This document shows positions 14,992 through 23,769 of a DNA stretch of 45,520 bases, one piece after another (position 1 is the first letter of the stretch; each line of letters opens with the position of its first letter). The DNA comes from Bacteroidales bacterium. Lineage in GTDB: Bacteria > Bacteroidota > Bacteroidia > Bacteroidales > Muribaculaceae. The position numbers and the translations under genes are program-made. The stretch lies in assembly GCA_019416425.1 (NCBI GenBank), contig DXXK01000078.1:1-45520 (forward strand), read 5' to 3'. A model generated the notes under the pieces. It was given only the letters and a program-made list of their open reading frames with translations, was not told the DNA's origin and did no database searches.

Positions 14992-15047
14992 TTCGGGATG
15001 TAAAGTTACTACTTTTTGCGAGAATTGTTAAATAATTTTGAGTGTAA

Positions 15048-15080
15048 TTGTTGATTTTAATAAAAAATTGTGTAATTTTG
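15048..15080 (+). promoter_or_regulatory. Promoter of the ompA-like gene
   Basis: TTG (15051-15053), 19 bases, TAATTTTG (15073-15080). The expected start near 15086 leaves a leader of about 290 bases before the ATG at 15376. Confidence 0.6.
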
Positions 15081-15085
15081 CAAAA

Positions 15086-15375
15086 TGAAATGGCATCTAC
15101 TGTCATGACAGAGTCTGCGTACCGAGAGTGCGCGGGTGTAAGGTATTGGATGATAGATGATTGGAAAACCGCCGATGCGACAGCATCGATGGCGCGAAAT
15201 CACGCTGAAATCCAAAAGTCCTGAAACAGAGATGTTAAAGAGAGTTATAAACTAAGTTTAACTAAAAAACCGGCTGTCCGAAAACGTTAAAAACGGAGGT
15301 TGTGCAAACAAATTAAAAGTTCTTAACGTTTAACTGATAAAATAAGAAAAATACAATCCAAAAATCACAAGTGTT
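15086..15375 (+). other. Long untranslated leader of ompA
   Basis: About 290 bases without a gene. It contains the hairpin CGATGCGACAGCATCG (15173-15188), repeated GTTTAACT and AACGTTAAAAACGGAGG, and an A-rich stretch before the ATG. GGAGG at 15296-15300 is too far from the ATG to be its ribosome binding site. No known riboswitch fold was recognised. Confidence 0.45.
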
Positions 15376-16620
15376 ATGAAAGCTAAAAATCTTTACTGCG
15401 TGATGGCCCTGTGTGCAGGAGCAATGGTATGCAATACCGCTGCCGCCCAGGACGTTTTCGTGGACGATGCTGTTTCGGTAACAGAGTTTACCTGTGACAA
15501 CACGAACCACTATTTCTCAAACTGGCGCAACAACTGGTTCATCGAGGTAAGCGCCGGTGGTAACCAGCCTCTGGTAGAGCGCGGACTCGCTGCGGATCAG
15601 TTCAAGAGTGTAGACGGCGCACTGTGGACCGGAACATATAGCGTAGGTTTCGGCCGTTGGGTATCGCCCTACATCGGATTCCGCATCAAGGGCATCGGTG
15701 GCTCCATCCACTACGGCTATCCCCAGGCAGGCCAGACTCTCGGTCAGGGCTTCATGCATATGAAGGCCGCCAACCTTCAGGTTGAAATGCTGTGGGATAT
15801 GTTGAACTCGATCAACTACAACCCCAACCGAGTATTCAGCATCATTCCGTTCTTCGGTCTCGGAGGCGGTGTAAGCTGGGACTTCACGAACAAGGGTCAC
15901 AAGTTCGGTGAGATTCCCGCCGCTTCGCCCGCAATGCACGCAAAACGCGTACAGTGGACTCTCCCGGTATCGGCCGGTATTCAGTTCCGTTTCCGTCTGT
16001 GCAAGTATGTTGACTTCTTCGCAGAGGCCCGTGCACAGTTCTACGGCGACAACTGGAACAACGTAGCATCCGGTTGCTCAGTCGACGCTCTGGTAAGCGC
16101 CATGGGTGGTTTCAACTTCAACATCGGCGGACGTGGCTGGAACAAGTTCAACGAGTGCGAGTATGTATCGCAGATTGCCGCTCTGAACGGTCAGGTCAAC
16201 GACCTGCGCGCCCAGCTGCTGGCTTGCGGTCAGGAAGTTGCCGCCCTGCAGGCACAGCTGCCCTGTCCCGAGGTTGTCGAGAAAGACTGCGTGAACGCAC
16301 CGCTGATGAGCACCGTACGCTTCATGATCAACAGTGCCAAGATCATGCCGACCGAGGAGGTTAACGTCTACAACATGGCCGAGTGGCTGAAGGCTAACCC
16401 CGAGGAGAAGGTAATGGTGGTAGGTTACGCCGACAAGAACACCGGTACAGCCGAGTACAACCTGAAGCTGTCGCAGCGTCGTGCCGAGGCAGTCGCCAAG
16501 TCGCTGACCGATGACTACGGCATCGCAGCCGATCGTCTGACTGTTAAGTGGGATGGCAGCGAGATCCAGCCCTACAGCACCAACGACTGGAACCGTATCG
16601 TGATCTTCACTCAGAAGTAA
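15376..16620 (+). CDS. OmpA-family outer membrane porin with peptidoglycan-binding domain
   Basis: A 414-residue protein. A signal peptide (residues 1-24, ending NTAAA before QD) precedes a beta-barrel domain of about 230 residues rich in aromatic strands (SVGFGRWVSPYIGFRIKGIG, FSIIPFFGLGGGVSWDF). A short coiled-coil linker follows (IAALNGQVNDLRAQLLACGQ). The C-terminal OmpA domain begins near 305, and the peptidoglycan-binding Asp and Arg are kept in GYADKNTG and LSQRRAEA. It tethers the outer membrane to the cell wall and is likely one of the most abundant proteins of the cell. It is a single-gene unit with a strong promoter, a long leader and a strong terminator. Confidence 0.93.
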   Translation: MKAKNLYCVMALCAGAMVCNTAAAQDVFVDDAVSVTEFTCDNTNHYFSNWRNNWFIEVSAGGNQPLVERGLAADQFKSVDGALWTGTYSVGFGRWVSPYIGFRIKGIGGSIHYGYPQAGQTLGQGFMHMKAANLQVEMLWDMLNSINYNPNRVFSIIPFFGLGGGVSWDFTNKGHKFGEIPAASPAMHAKRVQWTLPVSAGIQFRFRLCKYVDFFAEARAQFYGDNWNNVASGCSVDALVSAMGGFNFNIGGRGWNKFNECEYVSQIAALNGQVNDLRAQLLACGQEVAALQAQLPCPEVVEKDCVNAPLMSTVRFMINSAKIMPTEEVNVYNMAEWLKANPEEKVMVVGYADKNTGTAEYNLKLSQRRAEAVAKSLTDDYGIAADRLTVKWDGSEIQPYSTNDWNRIVIFTQK

Positions 16621-16642
16621 TCAATCACAAGTGCAATAAATG

Positions 16643-16670
16643 AGGCGAGCCCGTAAGGCTCGCCTTTTTT
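16643..16670 (+). terminator. Intrinsic terminator of ompA
   Basis: A 9-base-pair stem, AGGCGAGCC with GGCTCGCCT, a 5-base loop CGTAA and a run of T. It is a textbook rho-independent terminator. Confidence 0.9.
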
Positions 16671-16693
16671 ATGTCATTAAACATAAAAAAAAG

Positions 16694-16725
16694 TTTGGTG
16701 GTTAGGCGGAAAGTTTGTAGATTTG
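16694..16725 (+). promoter_or_regulatory. Promoter of gdhA
   Basis: TTTG (16694-16697), 20 bases, TAGATTTG (16718-16725), followed by C. It matches both elements exactly and places the start about 95 bases before the gdhA ATG. Confidence 0.8.
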
Positions 16726-16824
16726 CAACAAAATCAGAGAACGGAGGCCGTTCGCTGGTTGCGGGCAAGGGAAACCGGTCCGAATACAAGTGAAAAACCA
16801 AGAAACTTAAATCTAAAGTTTGTC

Positions 16825-18162
16825 ATGAAAATCAATGAAATCATGGCTGGCCTCGAGGCACGCCATCCGGGTGAGAAGGAATTCCACCAGGCAGTACGCG
16901 AAGTGTTGCTTTCCGTGGAGGAAGTTTACAACGAGCATCCCGAGTGGGAGAAGGCCCGCATCATCGAGCGTATGGTAGAGCCCGACCGCATCTTCACGTT
17001 CCGCGTAAGCTGGGTAGACGACAAGGGAGAGGTGCAGAACAACATCGGCTACCGCGTACAGTTCAACAACGCGATTGGCCCGTACAAGGGCGGTATCCGT
17101 TTCCACGCATCGGTGAATCTGTCGATCCTGAAGTTCCTGGGCTTCGAGCAGACGTTCAAGAACGCATTGACCACGCTGCCCATGGGCGGAGCCAAGGGCG
17201 GCAGCGACTTCAGCCCGCGTGGCAAGAGCGACGGCGAGATCATGCGTTTCTGCCAGGCTTTCGTTCTGGAGCTGTGGCGTAACCTGGGTCCGGACCGCGA
17301 CGTACCCGCCGGCGATATCGGCGTAGGCGGCCGCGAGGTAGGCTACATGTACGGTATGTACAAGAAACTGGCCCGCGAGAACACCGGAACATTCACAGGC
17401 AAGGGACTGAGCTTCGGCGGCAGCCGTATCCGTCCGGAGGCCACTGGTTACGGCGCACTGTACTATACGGTCAACGTGCTGAAGGACCTGGGTCAGGACA
17501 TCAAGGGCAAGACCATAGCCATCTCCGGCTTCGGCAACGTTGCATGGGGAGCAGCCAAGAAGGCTACCGAGCTGGGCGCCAAGGTTGTGACCATCTCCGG
17601 TCCCGACGGCTACATCTACGATCCCGCCGGCCTGAACGACGAGAAGATCGAGTATATGCTTGAGCTGCGTGCCAGTGGCAACGATATCGTGGCACCGTAC
17701 GCCGACAAGTTCCCCGGCTCGACATTCTTCCCCGGCCGCAAGCCCTGGGAGCAGAAGGTTGACATCTGCCTGCCGTGCGCAACGCAGAACGAGGTAAGCG
17801 AGGCCGACGCCCAGCAGATCGTGGCCAACAAGGTAATGATGGTTGCCGAGGTCTCGAACATGGGATGTACGGCCGAAGCCATCGATACGTTCATCAGCAA
17901 CAAGCTGCCGTATGCTCCCGGTAAGGCAGTCAACGCCGGCGGCGTAGGTGTTTCCGGTCTGGAAATGAGTCAGGATGCCGAGCACCTGCAGTGGAGCGCC
18001 GAGGAGGTGGACCGCAAGCTGCACGAGATGATGAACAACATCCACGCCGCATGCGTTCAGTACGGACGTCAGGCCGATGGCTACATCAACTACATGAAGG
18101 GCGCCAACATCGCCGGATTCATGAAAGTGGCCGACGCAATGCTGGCTCAGGGTATCATCTGA
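16825..18162 (+). CDS. gdhA: Glutamate dehydrogenase (NADP-type, hexameric)
   Basis: A 445-residue enzyme catalysing reversible reductive amination of 2-oxoglutarate, the main ammonia entry point in Bacteroidales. Visible are the substrate loop GPYKGGIRFH (about 86-95), the catalytic Lys in PMGGAKGGSDF (K124), the Asp-containing DVPAGDIGVG, and the dinucleotide fold AISGFGNVAWGAAKKATELG. The length and the REVLLSVEEVYNEHPEW start match the short hexameric class. The open frame extends 34 codons upstream, but the ATG at 16825 gives the family start MKINEIMAGLEARHPGEKEF and lies downstream of the promoter's predicted start, whereas an earlier start would overlap the promoter. Confidence 0.96.
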   Translation: MKINEIMAGLEARHPGEKEFHQAVREVLLSVEEVYNEHPEWEKARIIERMVEPDRIFTFRVSWVDDKGEVQNNIGYRVQFNNAIGPYKGGIRFHASVNLSILKFLGFEQTFKNALTTLPMGGAKGGSDFSPRGKSDGEIMRFCQAFVLELWRNLGPDRDVPAGDIGVGGREVGYMYGMYKKLARENTGTFTGKGLSFGGSRIRPEATGYGALYYTVNVLKDLGQDIKGKTIAISGFGNVAWGAAKKATELGAKVVTISGPDGYIYDPAGLNDEKIEYMLELRASGNDIVAPYADKFPGSTFFPGRKPWEQKVDICLPCATQNEVSEADAQQIVANKVMMVAEVSNMGCTAEAIDTFISNKLPYAPGKAVNAGGVGVSGLEMSQDAEHLQWSAEEVDRKLHEMMNNIHAACVQYGRQADGYINYMKGANIAGFMKVADAMLAQGII

Positions 18163-18185
18163 TAAAACCTTTCCAACTCATAACG

Positions 18186-18218
18186 GGACCGCAACTGACA
18201 CGGCGTCGGCTGCGGTCC
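18186..18218 (+). terminator. Weak hairpin terminator after gdhA
   Basis: GGACCGCA pairs with TGCGGTCC around a 17-base loop. The following CTCATTTATA is only moderately T-rich, so some read-through into the regulator gene is possible. Confidence 0.5.
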
Positions 18219-18248
18219 TCATTTATATGCAAGCATTGATTTCAGATT

Positions 18249-18659
18249 ATGGTAGAAAAGAGACTTCAGGACCATGGCGTGAGGCCGACGGCAGTCCGCA
18301 ACATGCTGCTGACTGCGTTGCTGAGCCATCACGGTCCGGTGTCGGCGCAGGAGCTTGAGGTAGAGCTGGACACGGTGGACCGCTCCACCATCAGCCGCTC
18401 GCTGGCAACATTCGCCGAAGCCGGGCTGCTGCATGTGATCGACGACGGCACGGGCACCCCGAAGTATGAATGCTGTCCGTCCGAGCATCATCACGACGTG
18501 GCGGACAGCCACGCGCATTTCCACTGCACTCGCTGCGGCGCCACAATGTGTCTGGAGGACCTGCGCGTGACGGCACCCCCCCTGCCGGAAGGATACGAGG
18601 TGGCGAACATATCATACATAATATCGGGGCTGTGCCCCAAGTGCACCAGACAAGGCTGA
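18249..18659 (+). CDS. Fur-family metal-dependent transcriptional regulator
   Basis: A 136-residue regulator. The N-terminal winged helix contains GVRPTAVRNMLLTALLSHHG and the recognition helix region DRSTISRSLATFAEAGLLH. The dimerisation half has the structural zinc cysteines as CTRCGATMC and a second pair, CPKC, at the very end, plus a His-rich metal stretch, SEHHHDVADSHAHFHC. The features fit Zur or another zinc-responsive branch better than classic Fur, but the sensed metal cannot be fixed. It lies 100 bases upstream of a His-rich metal-exporting ATPase in the same direction, and an inverted repeat in between is a possible binding site. Confidence 0.85.
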   Translation: MVEKRLQDHGVRPTAVRNMLLTALLSHHGPVSAQELEVELDTVDRSTISRSLATFAEAGLLHVIDDGTGTPKYECCPSEHHHDVADSHAHFHCTRCGATMCLEDLRVTAPPLPEGYEVANISYIISGLCPKCTRQG

Positions 18660-18701
18660 AGCCCGGCGTAAGGACAAACAAAAAGACGCAAAAATCGTTT
18701 C

Positions 18702-18736
18702 TGCACAAGATGTGCATGCGGATTGTTGTAATTTTG
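18702..18736 (+). promoter_or_regulatory. Promoter box with perfect inverted repeat before the metal ATPase
   Basis: TAATTTTG (18729-18736) is a good -7 box. At the place of the missing -33 element lies the perfect inverted repeat TGCACA-AGA-TGTGCA (18702-18716). An operator here would control exporter expression, for example by the Fur-family protein encoded directly upstream. Confidence 0.5.
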
Positions 18737-18762
18737 TAACGTAATCAAAAAACGTTGAAATT

Positions 18763-20709
18763 ATGGCACACGAATGCAAGCACTGTCACGAGCATAAACA
18801 TGAGCATAAACACCAGGAGCAAGGATTGCATGGCGTCCTGCACACATACGCAAGGGAACTGGTCAGCGGACTGCTGCTGGTGGCGTATATAATCCTGCAA
18901 CATACGGGCATTTTCGGTCGGCTGCAGGCTGGCGGGAGCGTCAACTGGTATTCGCTGAGCCTGAGCCTCATCGCCATCCTGCCGGTAGGGATTCCGGTAG
19001 TGAAGGAGATGTTCCGGAGCTGGCGGGGCGGAAGCGTGATGAACGAGTTCACGCTGATGGTGGCAGCCGCTATTGGTGCCTTCCTAATAGGGGAGTACCC
19101 CGAGGCAGTCGCGGTACTGTTGTTCTACTCATTCGGTGAGAAGTTAGAGGGCACCGCGTCGGATGACGTGCGTCGACGCATCAAATCGCTGCTGGGCCGC
19201 ATTCCGGACACAGCCACGATGGTCGAGGATGGCCGTAAACGGACAGTCAGTCCCAAGGACCTTCCCGTCGGGACGCATATCCTGGTGCAGCCGGGTGAGC
19301 GTGTTCCTATCGACGCCGAACTGTGCGGCGACAGCTCCGTCGAATTCGATACCGCCGCCATAACTGGTGAATCCGTGCCGCGTGCCTTCCATCCCGGCGA
19401 CGAGTTGCCGTCGGGCATCATTCCGGTGGACCGTCCGATCGAAGCAGTGACACTGCGTGCGTTCGACGACTCGTCGATGACGCGCATCCTGAAGATGATC
19501 GAGGATGCCCAGGCCGGCAAGTCACATACCGAGACGATGCTGCGCCGCATCACCAAGTGGTACACGCCGGTAGTGTTCGGCCTGGCGCTGGCCATATTCT
19601 TCCTCCCCTGGCTGGCGCTGGCCATAGGCGGCGAGCCGTTCGTATGGCAGACATGGCTGCGGCGTTCGCTGGTGTTCCTGGTTTGCTCGTGTCCGTGCGC
19701 GCTGGTTGTAAGCATCCCGCTGAGCTATTTCGTCTCGCTAGGCACGGCCTCGCGGATCGGACTCCTGTTCAAAGGCTCGACTTATCTGGACGCGATGCGT
19801 AAAATCCGCAACGTAGTGTTCGACAAGACCGGTACGCTGACCACAGGTGAATTCCATGTCGACAGTATCGAGCATGTGGATGGCTCGGACAATGACCGGG
19901 TAGTGGCCTATGCCGCCGCTATCGATGCCGATTCCACGCATCCGCTAGCCAAGTCAATCTGTGCCTACGCCGCCGTGCATGGGCTGAATGTGCCTGTGGC
20001 GGAGGACGTCAGGGCCGTGAACCATGGCGTGCAGGGCCGCATTGACGGCCGTCAGGTGGTGGTGGGCTCGCACAGACTGATGGAATCGCTGAACATAGCC
20101 GCCCCCGCTTCGGACAAGGCCGGATCCAGAATATGCGTGGCCGTTGATGGGAAATACCTCGGCTCGATCTACCTGCTGGATACGGTCAAGGAGGAGGCCA
20201 AGGAGGCCATATCCGAGCTGCATAAGATGGGAATCAAGGTAACTGTCCTGTCCGGCGACCGTCTGCCGGCCGTGGAGCGTGTGGCCAAGGAGGTGGGTGC
20301 CGACTCATGGCGCGGCGAGCTGCTGCCGCAGGACAAGCAGAAGATCGTTGACGGCATGCGCAAGGATGGCGCCACGACATTCGTGGGCGACGGCATCAAC
20401 GACGCACCCGCCATAGCCACCTCCGATATAGGCGTGGCAATGGGCACGATGGGCACGGGAATGGCAATGGATACGGCCGACGTGATAATATCGGGCGACA
20501 ACCTGACGATGCTGCCGCGAGCCATCAGGCTGTCGCGCAGGGTACAGCGCACCGTAGTGGAGAATATAAGCTTCGCCATCGGTGTCAAGGCCGTGGTTAT
20601 GGCCCTGGGCGCGTTCGGCATCGCGTCGCTATGGGCAGCGGTCTTCGCCGACACGGGCGTGACGCTGATCACCATTCTGTGGACGCTGCTGATGCTGCGC
20701 AAGCCCTGA
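18763..20709 (+). CDS. P1B-type heavy-metal exporting ATPase with His-rich N-terminus
   Basis: A 648-residue inner-membrane pump. The first 23 residues are metal-binding (HECKHCHEHKHEHKH) and replace the usual ferredoxin-like HMA domain. The transmembrane metal site CPC is at 310-312 (VCSCPCALVVSIPLSYF), the actuator motif is TGES, the phosphorylated Asp is D354 in DKTGTLT, the HP motif is in STHPLAK, and the hinge GDGINDAP is at 542-549. CPC with this C-terminal helix set is typical of Zn/Cd/Pb exporters (ZntA type); the His-rich tail also favours zinc. It is convergent with the HAD gene, only six bases apart, and no terminator is seen between them. Confidence 0.92.
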   Translation: MAHECKHCHEHKHEHKHQEQGLHGVLHTYARELVSGLLLVAYIILQHTGIFGRLQAGGSVNWYSLSLSLIAILPVGIPVVKEMFRSWRGGSVMNEFTLMVAAAIGAFLIGEYPEAVAVLLFYSFGEKLEGTASDDVRRRIKSLLGRIPDTATMVEDGRKRTVSPKDLPVGTHILVQPGERVPIDAELCGDSSVEFDTAAITGESVPRAFHPGDELPSGIIPVDRPIEAVTLRAFDDSSMTRILKMIEDAQAGKSHTETMLRRITKWYTPVVFGLALAIFFLPWLALAIGGEPFVWQTWLRRSLVFLVCSCPCALVVSIPLSYFVSLGTASRIGLLFKGSTYLDAMRKIRNVVFDKTGTLTTGEFHVDSIEHVDGSDNDRVVAYAAAIDADSTHPLAKSICAYAAVHGLNVPVAEDVRAVNHGVQGRIDGRQVVVGSHRLMESLNIAAPASDKAGSRICVAVDGKYLGSIYLLDTVKEEAKEAISELHKMGIKVTVLSGDRLPAVERVAKEVGADSWRGELLPQDKQKIVDGMRKDGATTFVGDGINDAPAIATSDIGVAMGTMGTGMAMDTADVIISGDNLTMLPRAIRLSRRVQRTVVENISFAIGVKAVVMALGAFGIASLWAAVFADTGVTLITILWTLLMLRKP

Positions 20710-20715
20710 ACAATA

Positions 20716-21363
20716 CTATTTCAAGGCGAGTGTTAGGATCTCGGATGGATCGGACACGATATTGTCGGCATAAGCGGCCTGGAGCTCCGAGACGGGACGG
20801 AAGCCCCATGTGACACCGCAGGACTCAACGCAGGCACGGCGAGCGGTTTCCATATCCACGGCTGAGTCACCGACGTACAGCACATCGTGTTTGGGGCAAG
20901 GATGGATGTTCAAGGCCTCGAACACGATGCTTGGGTCCGGCTTGCGGGGTCGCTCACCGTTCTCGCCCAGAGTGCACGCGAACTCGATGTCCGGGAAGTA
21001 ATGACCGATGATCTTCTCCACGGCGTCCTGGTACTTGTTGCTGGTTACAGCGAGTGCGACATCGCGGTCGCGCAGGTCCAGCAGCAGCTCGGGTATGCCG
21101 GCGTAGGGCTTGGTCATGTCGGTGCAATGGTCGTCGTAATATTCACGGAAGTATTTGAACAGCATGTCCAGGGTGTCGGGCCCGGCATCGGGTTGGGCAC
21201 GTTCCAGAAGCTTGCGGACTCCGTTTCCGACCATGTAGTTGTAGGCCGAGAGGGGATGTGTCGAGAATCCGGCCCGCTCCAGGGCATGGTTGCAGGCGTT
21301 GCCGAGGTCGGCGATTGTATTTAGCAAAGTGCCGTCAAGGTCGAATATCGCATATTTCTTCAT
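20716..21363 (-). CDS. HAD-family phosphatase (phosphoglycolate phosphatase-like)
   Basis: A 215-residue HAD hydrolase with all four motifs: YAIFDLDGTLLNT (nucleophile D8, acid D10), VTSNKYQD, GERPRKPDPSIVFEAL and YVGDSAVDMETAR. The helical cap lies between motifs I and II, as in the Gph group. Gph-like enzymes hydrolyse 2-phosphoglycolate, but the group also includes MupP, which dephosphorylates MurNAc-6-phosphate in cell wall recycling. It is the last gene of a leftward operon with an amidase and an AmpG-like permease, so a recycling role is possible. That is inference from context only. Confidence 0.85.
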   Translation of the reverse strand: MKKYAIFDLDGTLLNTIADLGNACNHALERAGFSTHPLSAYNYMVGNGVRKLLERAQPDAGPDTLDMLFKYFREYYDDHCTDMTKPYAGIPELLLDLRDRDVALAVTSNKYQDAVEKIIGHYFPDIEFACTLGENGERPRKPDPSIVFEALNIHPCPKHDVLYVGDSAVDMETARRACVESCGVTWGFRPVSELQAAYADNIVSDPSEILTLALK

Positions 21364-21391
21364 AATCTTCTATGTTTTTCAATATAACAAA

Positions 21392-23767
21392 TCAGAAGGG
21401 ATAACCTATCGAGAAATGGAAAGCGTGGTCGCGGTGCCAGTTGGGGTGGATCAGCGGCCAGGGCTCCTGGTTGATGGCGGGGTTGCGTGCCTTCATTCCG
21501 AGGTCCAGACGAATCAGGAAGTATTCGAAATCAAGACGTATGCCCGCGCCGTAGGCCAAGGCGATCTCCTTGTAGAAGTTATTGAAACGGAACACGCCCT
21601 GAGGCTGTGACTCGTAATCGCGGATGGTCCAGATGTTGCCGGCGTCGATGAAGAGGGCGCCCTCCACCACCCAGAACATCTTGGCACGGTATTCCACGCT
21701 GAGGTTCAGTCTGATGTCGCCGCACTGATGGATGAAGTCCGACTGGGAGTTGGTTGAGGGGAACCTTCCGGGACCGAGTGTGCGGACCGACCATCCGCGG
21801 ACACCGTTGGCTCCGCCGCCGTAGAACCTCTTCTCGAACGGCATGATCGAGGAGTTGGCGTAGGGGACGCCGACACCGAGTCCGACATGGCATGCCAGGG
21901 CATTGCGCGAGTCGAACGAGCAGATGTAGGAGAAATCGCCGTCCGCGCGGAAATACTGCGAGTACCTGATGCCGAACACCTTGTAAGGCTCGGAATGGAA
22001 ATTGCGGCGAGGAGTGAATATCGAGTTGATGGCGAACAGGAGGTTGCCGGCGATCTCGGTGTTGACGCGGTAGGTGAATACATGGCGCTGCAATGTGTTG
22101 CGCATTCCGGGGACGGGAGGTCGTTTGGTGTTGTGGTAGAACTGGAAGCCCGCGCGCATGATGAAGTGGTCCTCGTAGCTGTAGCGCAGCAGCGGATTGT
22201 CGGGAGCGATCTGGTCGATGAAGTCGTTGGTGCTGGCCGGAAGGTAGACGTACGATATGTCGATCGGCGTCCAGACATAGCGCGAGGGATCGTTGCGCCG
22301 CGCCCACTTGTAGCTCCATCCTGCCGCGGATACTATTCGGGTGTATTCCGGCCGTTCCTGATAGTTAAGGCTCAGGTTCAGCTCGGTCGTGGCGCGGATT
22401 TTCTTCTTGAAGCTTTCGCGCAGGAACGGGAACTTGAATTTCGGGAACGAGACGGCGACATCGGCTCCGTATTCCATGAAACGGTCGTGGATGAAGCCTT
22501 CCAGGTTACCGTTTAGCGCCTGGTATGAGCCTCGTAGCCGTGCCGTGAGCTGTTCGGATCCGCGACCCACGTTGCGGTGCGTGTATCCCAGTGCCAGAGC
22601 CACGCCTAAATCGCCCTCGGAGTTGGTTCCCTCCACCTCGAGCGAGAAAGACTGGCTGCGGTCCGGAGTCAGCAGGATGTATATGTCCAGCAGTCCGTCG
22701 GGACCTATGGTTCCTACAGGTATCAGGCGTATGTTGATGAATTTCAGAATCGACAGCCGTCCCAGGGCGCTGTAGGTGTTGTTCAGGTCGTGGGCACGGA
22801 ATATCTCGCCGCGCTTGAAGTAGCAGTTCTCCTCCAGTACGCCCGGACGTAGGTAAGGCTTGTCGCCGTACAGGATGGTTATGCCCTTGTAGTCGACTGT
22901 GTCCTTGGCACGGTAGGTGCGCGGGTCGGGATAGTCGGCGCCCTGGAAGTCGGGGATGTAGTAGATGTTGCGGACTATATAGCGGCGGTGCCGTGCCGTG
23001 ATGGCTGCGACAGCGTCGGTGGTATCCGGTCGCTGCTTGGGCTGAAGGACAGTCATGGTCAGGTCCACCAGTCTGGAATCCTGAGCGGTGTCGGCCACGA
23101 AGGTTACATATTCCTTGCCGAACGCCCAGTATCCACGGTTCTGCATTCCGGTGGCGATTATGTCGCGCTGCTCCTCAAGGATATCGCGGTCAAGACGGTC
23201 GCCCACGTGGATTGGGAACCGCAGGGAATCCATCATGACGATACGGCGGACGGTATCGTTGGGGAACCTGTAGCCAATCGAGTTGATGATGTGTGGCAGT
23301 CCCAGTTCGACATAGTAGTTAAGCCTGGTCCGACGCCTGTCGTGGTCGGGGAATGAGTCTGTTCGGACCGAGGCATGAAGGAATCCGGCATTGTTGGCGG
23401 CGCGCAGCAGCTGTCGGGCATCGTTTTCGGTGGCCTCGGCATCGAACAATACCGGTGGTTCGCCCATGCGGCGCACCCATTTGTTCCACCACTTGGTGGA
23501 GTCCATACCGGAGAGATTGTACATGCCGAGGCGCATCCTGGTCAGATTCAGGAACTTGTTGTTGGGACGCTGGCGCAGGTACGTCTTCAGCTCACGGCTG
23601 GTGAAGGTTCCGGTGCTGTCGTTGACCAAGACTCCGACATCGTCAAGGAGCATGCGTCCCTCCGGCACGAATTTGGTGGTGGAGCACGCCGACATCAACA
23701 GCAACAGGGACAACCCTGTGACCAGGATAGTCATCCGAGTGCATATGCCGGTTTCCGTGATGCGCAT
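21392..23767 (-). CDS. TamL-like BamA/TamA-family outer membrane lipoprotein
   Basis: A 791-residue Omp85-superfamily protein. The N-terminus is a lipoprotein signal (LLLLMSACSTTKF, lipidated Cys28), which separates TamL of Bacteroidetes from classical TamA. POTRA-like domains follow up to about residue 370. The 16-strand barrel ends with the conserved core RFYGGGANGVRGWSVRTLGP and a C-terminal aromatic strand (HAFHFSIGYPF). Tam proteins help insert certain outer-membrane proteins; the TamB partner is not in this window. Translation may start at M1, two bases after the permease stop, or at M12, which is still upstream of the signal helix. Confidence 0.85.
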   Translation of the reverse strand: MRITETGICTRMTILVTGLSLLLLMSACSTTKFVPEGRMLLDDVGVLVNDSTGTFTSRELKTYLRQRPNNKFLNLTRMRLGMYNLSGMDSTKWWNKWVRRMGEPPVLFDAEATENDARQLLRAANNAGFLHASVRTDSFPDHDRRRTRLNYYVELGLPHIINSIGYRFPNDTVRRIVMMDSLRFPIHVGDRLDRDILEEQRDIIATGMQNRGYWAFGKEYVTFVADTAQDSRLVDLTMTVLQPKQRPDTTDAVAAITARHRRYIVRNIYYIPDFQGADYPDPRTYRAKDTVDYKGITILYGDKPYLRPGVLEENCYFKRGEIFRAHDLNNTYSALGRLSILKFINIRLIPVGTIGPDGLLDIYILLTPDRSQSFSLEVEGTNSEGDLGVALALGYTHRNVGRGSEQLTARLRGSYQALNGNLEGFIHDRFMEYGADVAVSFPKFKFPFLRESFKKKIRATTELNLSLNYQERPEYTRIVSAAGWSYKWARRNDPSRYVWTPIDISYVYLPASTNDFIDQIAPDNPLLRYSYEDHFIMRAGFQFYHNTKRPPVPGMRNTLQRHVFTYRVNTEIAGNLLFAINSIFTPRRNFHSEPYKVFGIRYSQYFRADGDFSYICSFDSRNALACHVGLGVGVPYANSSIMPFEKRFYGGGANGVRGWSVRTLGPGRFPSTNSQSDFIHQCGDIRLNLSVEYRAKMFWVVEGALFIDAGNIWTIRDYESQPQGVFRFNNFYKEIALAYGAGIRLDFEYFLIRLDLGMKARNPAINQEPWPLIHPNWHRDHAFHFSIGYPF

Positions 23768-23769
23768 GG

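Noticed and set aside
15086..15375. Known riboswitch in the ompA leader
   Set aside because: Only one short hairpin is clear and no conserved riboswitch core can be recognised.
16723..16824. N-terminal extension of glutamate dehydrogenase
   Set aside because: The extra 34 codons overlap the promoter and its expected transcription start and are not part of the family; the ATG at 16825 gives the normal N-terminus.
20700..20720. Terminator between the metal ATPase and the HAD gene
   Set aside because: The gap is six bases and I find no hairpin followed by T on either strand.
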